From assembly GCA_023212695.1 (NCBI GenBank), contig JALCCG010000136.1, positions 1-56,802 of the forward strand: a stretch of DNA of 56,802 nt, read 5' to 3'. The position numbers were made by a program, and so were the translations under genes. Source of the DNA: Sporisorium sorghi (taxonomy: Eukaryota; Basidiomycota; Ustilaginomycetes; Ustilaginales; Ustilaginaceae). Shown one piece after another: positions 50,884-56,802 of this stretch. Positions within the stretch are counted from its first letter, which is position 1; every line of letters begins with the position of its first letter. Under the pieces are notes generated by a model. That model was given only the letters and a program-made list of their open reading frames with translations, did no database searches and had not been told where the DNA came from.

Positions 50884-53800
50884 TCACTCGTCTTCGTCGC
50901 TCGTCGGACGTCCCACAGACGACGAGACTGGATCAACCCGCTTGGTGCTCGCCTTGGTACTGTCAACGGGCGCAGGAGCTACGGGATGCAACCGATTCCA
51001 CTCCTCCAGCAGCTGTCGTCCCACACCCGGCTCCAGCTCGGTGCCGTCGCGAGACACCTTGACCTGGCGATTGTCTCGCCATGGGTTGCGCAGCTTCTTG
51101 ACCCTCTGGAACGGCAGCGGGTCCGTACGAATCCATTCCACGCGGAAAGGCTTGCCCCACGAGTCCGACGAAGACTGTCGAGGCGGAGTGCGCACTGCTT
51201 CGCCTGAGCCATCCCCAACATCCGAGCCTTTCGCGGTGACAGTCGTGTCGGTGTTGTTGGACGACGAACGAAGCTGACTCTCGAGCATCTCGGCCTGTCC
51301 GCGCGATTCCTTCTCATCCAGACGCAGGTTGTGGATCACGGCACGCAGCGCAATCTGCTCGGCCATACGTGGGTCGGCCGACGACCACGACGCAGAGTCG
51401 CTCGGCGCCAGCGATGGCTGGTCGCTCAGACTCGAATTGGTGTGCGCCGAGTCCGCCTCCATATCCATGCGACGCACGCCGTACTCGTCCGGCTCGGCGG
51501 TGACGCGAACTGTTGGACTGTCCGTGAGCGGCTCCGAAGCAAGTCGCAATCGGTCGATGCCTTCGGCTTCGGCGCTCTTTCCGCTGCTGCTGCCGGCGAC
51601 ACCTTTGCGCGCAGTGTATGGCCAGGTGCTCGAATGGGCGAAGTTGTCGGTAGTTTGTTGCGTGATGGTGTCCTGGCGCTGTGGGACTACACCTTTTCCA
51701 AAAACGGCTTCCTCTAGGGTCGGGGTGATTGGCAGAGGAGACGTCATCGGAACCGTGCTGGGCGCATCGCCACCTGCGTCCACGGACAAGGTGCCGAACA
51801 GACCCTTAGCAGCTTCGATGTCGCGCTTCTCCAGCGTTGGGTGAGGTTGTCGCAAGCCCAATCCGTCCGGAGAGACGACTGCAGCATCCGATTGCGAGAG
51901 ATCGGCTTCGTTGACAGTCTCTTCGACAGACTCGGGGATCGAACTCGGAGGCACGCCGTTCGAAGCAGCGGATATCACCGAGGACAGACTGGCTCGACGT
52001 CGCTGCTCTTCCTTTTCCTTGTTCTCGTTGGTAGACGTCAGGATGGGCCCGGCCATCTTGGCATAACCGTGGAACTGACCCGTCTGATTGACACCAAAGA
52101 TGAGGTAAACCGCCTCGCTGTTGCGGTATGCCTGGTCCAACACGGCCTCGTTGTGTGGCTGCGTAGCCCAATAGCCGGTCTCGATGGAGCGATCCAGGTC
52201 ATCGGTGCGAAGGCTCTTGAGGATGAAGAAGCGGTGGCGGAAGGCGGGGTGACGGAAGAGCGAAGAGTTGGTCGAAGCGTACGACGCCGAGCCACTCGAG
52301 CTGTACGAAGCGGCTGAGGTGAGTCCCGCGGCGACTTGAGGTGGCGCATCCTTGGGCGGTGGTGGAGACAGCGGCTCGCTCGAAGACGACGGGAAAGGCG
52401 ACTCTTTCGGTGCCAGCTCGGCGTTGGAAGCGTCTTGTGCTCGCTCCAGCTCTCGCTGCTGCTTGAGCCAGGCGACATGAATGCCGCGGCCACGCTGACC
52501 GGCGACGCCCGCCTGCGCCTCGTCGTCCTTCTTGCGCACACGGCAAACCAACTTGGGACATCTGGCGTCGAGCGGGCGCACCTGCTTGCCATGGAAGTAC
52601 TTGACGGCGCGGTTGAGATGCGGTAGGCTGGCATAGTTGATGAAGGCGCAGTTGCTACGCGAAATGATAAAGATGGACAAGACACCATGTTCCTCGACGT
52701 CGTCGTCATCCGTGCCCGTTGCCTCGGCGGCGGCCTGTTCTTGCCCTTCAGGCGACGCGAGCCATCGTCGATACTCGTCCGGAGTGAGACGCGAAAACAC
52801 GTCCCACAGCTCTTCCACGGTGGCATCCTGCGGCACGTTGCCGCACCACAGAACCCACTCGGATCGAGGACCTTGCTGCGGATGGTAGTGGGGTCGCAGC
52901 CCACTGCCCGGCACGCGCTCGGCTCCGCTCGAGTCGACGGGCGCATCGAACATGGCATCCAGCTCGGCTTCGGATGCTAGTCCCGAGACGCCGGCGACAT
53001 CAGCCTCAGCGACGGACTGAGGATCCTCCTCAACCAGGTCGGATGGTTGCGATGAGCGAGATCTTGGCGCTTGCACGGCGCTCGCAGGGTCAAGCGGTGA
53101 GGCGGGAGCACGATACGGCAGTGCTGTAGACACCGGATGAGGCGAAGATTGATTGCCCGAGGAATTGGAGCTCGGTCGTCGCTGGGAACTGCCGGATCGA
53201 CCGGACTGATTCGACTGTCGACGGCCACCAGCTCCTTGTGCGTTGTCGGCCTTGGCGCCTGCAGGAGCGAGACCAGCCTGCTGAGCTCCAGAACGGGACG
53301 GTCGACCCGGTGCTGCAACGTGAGAATGCGAGTTGTGACCATGTGCCGGCGCCAAATAGTGAGCTGGGTGCGGAGGGTAGGGATACGAGGGCGTGTAGTT
53401 CGGAGGCGTGGCAGGCACGCCGTACGCTGGCGTCGCCGAATGAGCCGCTTCGCTGTAGGCCTGTTGATAGGGCGAATGCGAGGACGAAGGGGTGTGCGCG
53501 ATGGAAGCAGCTGGAGACGTGTAGAAGTTGGGGGGATAAGGAGCGTATTGCAAGTGGGCATCGTCCGCCATGTGGGTTTGTGGAACCTCAATGGGAACCC
53601 ACGCCCACCTGGTGCGTGCCGAATGCGTAACGGGAGGGTTTGCATTGACAGCGGCATAGGAGGGAGAATAGTGAGGGGGCGCATAAAGCGAAGCACCGAC
53701 CGCTTCGTGGGAGTTTCCGGAACCGGAGCTCTGCGACAGACTGCGGCTAGGTGGTCGTGCATACTGGAGCGCATCGACGTTGTGGCGAGCCGGCTGGTAC

Positions 53801-54081
53801 GGTTGGCCAGCATAGCCGTAGCCGTCGGCGTACGGAGAGAAGGCGGCGCCACCCTGGTGAGCCGGGTGATGTTGATGGTAATGCGGGTGTGCGTGTGCGT
53901 GCGCATTGAGAGCTGGCGGTGGGGCGTTGTGGTAGCCCGTCGTGTATCTCGGGTAGTGGCCGCCAGGCGGAGGACTTGCGACGCTGCGCGGTGGATTAGC
54001 GGCTGAAGACGAGCTTGCGGCGCCACGGTCCGCGTCGCCACGCGGTGGACGTTGCGAGTTTGCGGCGTTGTTGTGAGACAT
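50884..54081 (-). CDS. RRM plus split-YTH RNA-binding protein
   Basis: Predicted reader of N6-methyladenosine in RNA. The product is 1065 residues from ATG 54081 (MSHNNAANSQRP); an upstream ATG at 54195 would add 38. The first 400 residues are Pro/Tyr/His/Ser-rich and disordered. A divergent RRM lies at about 406-515 (EWVLWCGNVPQDATVEELWD ... FIISRSNCAFINYASL). The YTH domain starts near 615 (FFILKSLRTDDLDRSIETGY, then WATQP, VYLIFGVNQTGQFHGYAKM). It breaks off near 680 after MAGPI and resumes near 973 (WGKPFRVEWIRTDPLPFQRV, LRNPWRDNRQVKVSRDGTEL), so about 290 disordered residues interrupt it. Tryptophans of the aromatic cage appear in GYWATQ and, probably, DSWGKPF. No splice sites bound the insertion clearly, so it is treated as coding. 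Confidence 0.88.
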   Translation of the reverse strand: MSHNNAANSQRPPRGDADRGAASSSSAANPPRSVASPPPGGHYPRYTTGYHNAPPPALNAHAHAHPHYHQHHPAHQGGAAFSPYADGYGYAGQPYQPARHNVDALQYARPPSRSLSQSSGSGNSHEAVGASLYAPPHYSPSYAAVNANPPVTHSARTRWAWVPIEVPQTHMADDAHLQYAPYPPNFYTSPAASIAHTPSSSHSPYQQAYSEAAHSATPAYGVPATPPNYTPSYPYPPHPAHYLAPAHGHNSHSHVAAPGRPSRSGAQQAGLAPAGAKADNAQGAGGRRQSNQSGRSGSSQRRPSSNSSGNQSSPHPVSTALPYRAPASPLDPASAVQAPRSRSSQPSDLVEEDPQSVAEADVAGVSGLASEAELDAMFDAPVDSSGAERVPGSGLRPHYHPQQGPRSEWVLWCGNVPQDATVEELWDVFSRLTPDEYRRWLASPEGQEQAAAEATGTDDDDVEEHGVLSIFIISRSNCAFINYASLPHLNRAVKYFHGKQVRPLDARCPKLVCRVRKKDDEAQAGVAGQRGRGIHVAWLKQQRELERAQDASNAELAPKESPFPSSSSEPLSPPPPKDAPPQVAAGLTSAASYSSSGSASYASTNSSLFRHPAFRHRFFILKSLRTDDLDRSIETGYWATQPHNEAVLDQAYRNSEAVYLIFGVNQTGQFHGYAKMAGPILTSTNENKEKEEQRRRASLSSVISAASNGVPPSSIPESVEETVNEADLSQSDAAVVSPDGLGLRQPHPTLEKRDIEAAKGLFGTLSVDAGGDAPSTVPMTSPLPITPTLEEAVFGKGVVPQRQDTITQQTTDNFAHSSTWPYTARKGVAGSSSGKSAEAEGIDRLRLASEPLTDSPTVRVTAEPDEYGVRRMDMEADSAHTNSSLSDQPSLAPSDSASWSSADPRMAEQIALRAVIHNLRLDEKESRGQAEMLESQLRSSSNNTDTTVTAKGSDVGDGSGEAVRTPPRQSSSDSWGKPFRVEWIRTDPLPFQRVKKLRNPWRDNRQVKVSRDGTELEPGVGRQLLEEWNRLHPVAPAPVDSTKASTKRVDPVSSSVGRPTSDEDE

Positions 54082-55120
54082 GATGAGATGGATAGCAGCC
54101 GGTGCTACTTGAAAACGAGTCTGTGCTCGAAGTCTTGAACTTGCTTGCTGAGCAAGTCGATGCGATGAAGCGTGTTCGTTGAGGGACGAGCGCAAGGCGG
54201 CAGTCTAGATGACCTTAATTACCGAATCCTTGGGTGGTACGAGGAGATGCATACAAGGATGTTGTTGTTGAGAAGCTTGTTCTCTGTCGTTTTGAGAGGG
54301 GCACTGACGATGAAAGCTCCGTCGACCTCAACTAGCTAGGAAGGTTGGAAGCTGAAGAGGAGGCGTGATGTCGTCCGAGATGGGTGAATCGTAGGTGCGG
54401 TCTAGTAGACGATGTTTTGGAAGCGTAGAAAAGATGTGATGGGGAAGAAGAAAGGATGGCGAGGTCAGCTTCGAGAAGTTTTGAGAAGGATGATGAGCGA
54501 GTGGGCGAGGACTGGACCGCAGCAGATGACATGCTGAGCCGAACTCCGTAGGTTAAGCTCAGTTTGCTCTGAGGAAACGATCGAGGTTCTGACTCCGACG
54601 ATCCGGTGTTGAACGCCAGAGACTCGGCTAGCGAGTTGCACGGTGGGAGCCGAGCAACAAAAGTCAGGTGGAGGGTGGCGAGGCAGGTGGCGAGTGCTAG
54701 TTGCTCTGCTACGGTGTCTGCTACGGCGAACAAGCCGGCCGGAGCCAATGGTCATTCGTCTTTCGACACCAGAGCTGACCCGCACAAACTATGTGTCCTA
54801 TTGTTCAGGGTCGAGACAGATACGCATCGGCAACACCATCCGAACTGCAAGATGTGTGCGAGGGTGGCAAGGCCAGAGACAGCTTTGACAGGCAGGGAGC
54901 AGTCGTGATGCTATTGCGCAGGAGGGTAGCTGTCGGCGAATAAAAAGCGCCTGCATGCATGCACCAAAAGTTTGTTTGTTTGGTCTAGACCAACGTTGAC
55001 TGGGCATGACCGATTGGGCCGACGAAGATTGCCGATCCGAGAAGAAAGGAAAGGCAGCAAGAAAGCATGACTTTTGTCCATGACAACATTGCGCATTCGC
55101 TGTGCCGAACGCCGCACCAC

Positions 55121-55156
55121 CGATCCGACCGATCCGACCGATCCGACCGATCCGAT
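55121..55156. repeat. 9-bp tandem repeat, four copies
   Basis: Unit CGATCCGAC repeated four times, the last with one changed base, in non-coding sequence. Confidence 0.95.
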
Positions 55157-56675
55157 TGGTCTGGACATGCGAATTGCGGCGATCTAGGCGATGGATCTGA
55201 TCGGGCGATTTACCAGACGATGCAGCAGATTCGATTTTACGCGTGCGCGGCCAAAAGCCGTCTTCTGACAGCAACAGCATTACCCGTTGCAGCATCGCAA
55301 CAGCTCGGCGTTTGACGCCAACGTGCCAACGGTGGACACGAGCGACACCATGAGCAGCAAGAGGCGTGGCATAAGAGGGGGACGGAGCAAGAACGAGGAC
55401 TAAGGGAAGAAAGCAAACTTACCTTTTTTTTTTCGCAAGCAGCTACAATCGACCAGGACGAGGAGCTGAGCTGACCAGAAGAGAGAGACTTGAGGATGCT
55501 CGACTCGGCTGTTAACAGCAGACGAGTGCGATGAGCGGAGATGCGAAAGGGTGAGCAAGATCCAAGGCAGGCCCGTGTCAATGCGCGGATGGCAGTGGTG
55601 TGTGTCGGGGTCGAGAGCAGAGCTGCCGACCTGATGCTCTGTAGTGTTGTCGAAGTCAATCGAAACAGCAGAGGGAGGATGGTGGCAAAGAATGGTTTGC
55701 TGATGGTGTTGATCGCCTAGAGGCTATCGTGACATATGCGGTGTCGTGCTGCGCACAAAGACAGTTTTCGAATCGCAAATGAGAGTGTATGTGGTGGCGT
55801 CGAGGCAGAGCGATGCATGCCCTCAAAGGAGAGAAGCTATCGACGTGATCCCGTAGCGCTGAGGGAGGCGAGAGTAAAGAGGGTGAGGACGAGAAGGTGA
55901 AGATGAAGGCGAAGAGAGAAAACGACGGCACAGAGAGGCAAAGTGGACCTGCAAGCCCGAAAGAAAGGAGTGCTGAGCGCTCTCTTGCTTCCACTTTCCA
56001 CTGCGACCTGGAAAGAGAATGCGAAGCCAAGCACACACCAAGCGGCTCGCCACGCGGCCCTATGCGGGAAAGAGGGAATGAAGGATGAGGGAAGGGAAGA
56101 GAAAGAGGAAGAGGAGGAGGAAAAAAAAAAAAGGCAGGAAGAAAAGACTACGCCACCCGGCCTGACAGACAGAGAGGACTGTTTTGTCACTGAGCCCTGG
56201 CTGACCGAAAAAAAAAAAAAGTGTTGTTTGCGCGCTGCCAAGCCAGGACAAGGCCAAACTTTACTTTCATCAAACAAAAACTCTAAATGAGTCGAGGCGC
56301 GCAACGGCTTCGATGCTTCTTCAACAAGGTCTGACGACACAGCTCAGCCAGCCAAACGACGAGACCAACCAGCGGCAGGTCTAGAAGGCACATCGAAGAA
56401 AAGAAGCGAAAGAAAAGTGAAAATCAAAATCACTCGCTCGCCCTGTCCATCCGGCGTTAGACCGGTGTCGATGTGTGTGCAGTCAGAGTACCGCCGCTGT
56501 CATGCGGAATCCGCATCCCAAAAACAAAAAAAAAAAAAACAAAAAAAAAAAAAGAAAGAAAGAAAATCGGACCCAATTTCTTCCTTTTTCCGTCTTCTTT
56601 TTCGCCTCTGCAGCCGGCCAGTGCAACCTTAACTTAGCGCCGCTATTTTCCGTCAATCCTGACCGACAGAAACAG

Positions 56676-56679
<4 letters not shown>

Positions 56680-56708
<29 letters not shown>
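56680..56708. repeat. Poly-A tract (about 29 nt)
   Basis: Uninterrupted A-run about 95 bp from the end of the window. Confidence 0.95.
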
Positions 56709-56711
<3 letters not shown>

Positions 56712-56802
56712 GGGGGTTGGGGCTTGGTTTCTTATCGCCCCCTTTGCCCTTTTTCGGTTTGGTTTTTCATGACAAGGCCCAATTTTTGAAGCCCCACACC
56801 GG

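Larger units (their letters stand above)
54082..56802. other. Gene-poor right flank
   Basis: No recognisable gene in 2.7 kb. It includes a 9-bp tandem repeat at 55121-55156, GA/A-rich purine stretches near 56090-56135, A-runs at 56530-56555 and a 29-nt A-run at 56680-56708. The final ~95 bases are dominated by short homopolymers and may be poor-quality sequence. Confidence 0.55.

Noticed and set aside
55121..55156. Short regular repeats as a CRISPR array
   Set aside because: The units are contiguous 9-mers with no spacers, and the organism is a fungus.

Overview
The window looks like nuclear DNA of a basidiomycete yeast or smut fungus, most likely Ustilaginomycotina (Ustilaginales). The reasons are long, mostly intron-free genes with G/C-rich third codon positions, serine- and proline-rich low-complexity proteins, a fungal-type trifunctional tRNA ligase, a CARM1-like methyltransferase and a BRD8/Bdc1-like bromodomain protein. 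Conserved GT-AG introns occur mainly in the ribosomal protein genes. The species cannot be fixed from the sequence. I saw no transposon, CRISPR array, virus or toxin gene. The last ~100 bases read like a low-quality contig end.

Layout, left to right: eL14 (-) and eL42 (+) are divergent over a 1.5 kb interval. Zuotin (-) and cytosolic seryl-tRNA synthetase (+) are divergent. A GH8-family glycosidase (-) follows. uS8 (-) and eS17 (+) form a second divergent ribosomal pair over 1.46 kb. Next come a WRN-type exonuclease with an HTH domain (+), prefoldin 6 (-) head to head with tRNA ligase (+), a very large Cys-motif protein that may be ECL1-like (-), aspartokinase (+), a mucin-like single-pass membrane protein (+) and verprolin (-). 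After a 3.5 kb gene-poor stretch come a secreted GH5 exo-beta-1,3-glucanase (+), a possible micropeptide (+), a CARM1-like methyltransferase (-) divergent from a BRD8/Bdc1-like bromodomain protein (+), an SDR oxidoreductase (+), tRNA-dihydrouridine synthase Dus1 (-), an intron-containing tRNA gene (-) and an RRM plus split-YTH RNA-binding protein (-). The last 2.7 kb holds no recognisable gene.

About half of the genes serve translation or protein folding: four ribosomal proteins, zuotin, SerRS, prefoldin 6, tRNA ligase, Dus1 and a tRNA gene. Trl1 joins the exons of intron-containing tRNAs such as the one found here, and Dus1 modifies tRNA. The rest covers cell-wall or polysaccharide enzymes, amino-acid synthesis, actin regulation, chromatin and m6A reading.

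The observations most worth checking are the bacterial-looking GH8 gene, the YTH domain interrupted by about 290 residues, the exonuclease-HTH fusion, the odd tRNA (G3:U70, C33, 37-nt intron), the two divergent ribosomal pairs with shared motifs, and a transmembrane micropeptide whose reading frame continues past its TGA. None of these amounts to a clearly new system from sequence alone.
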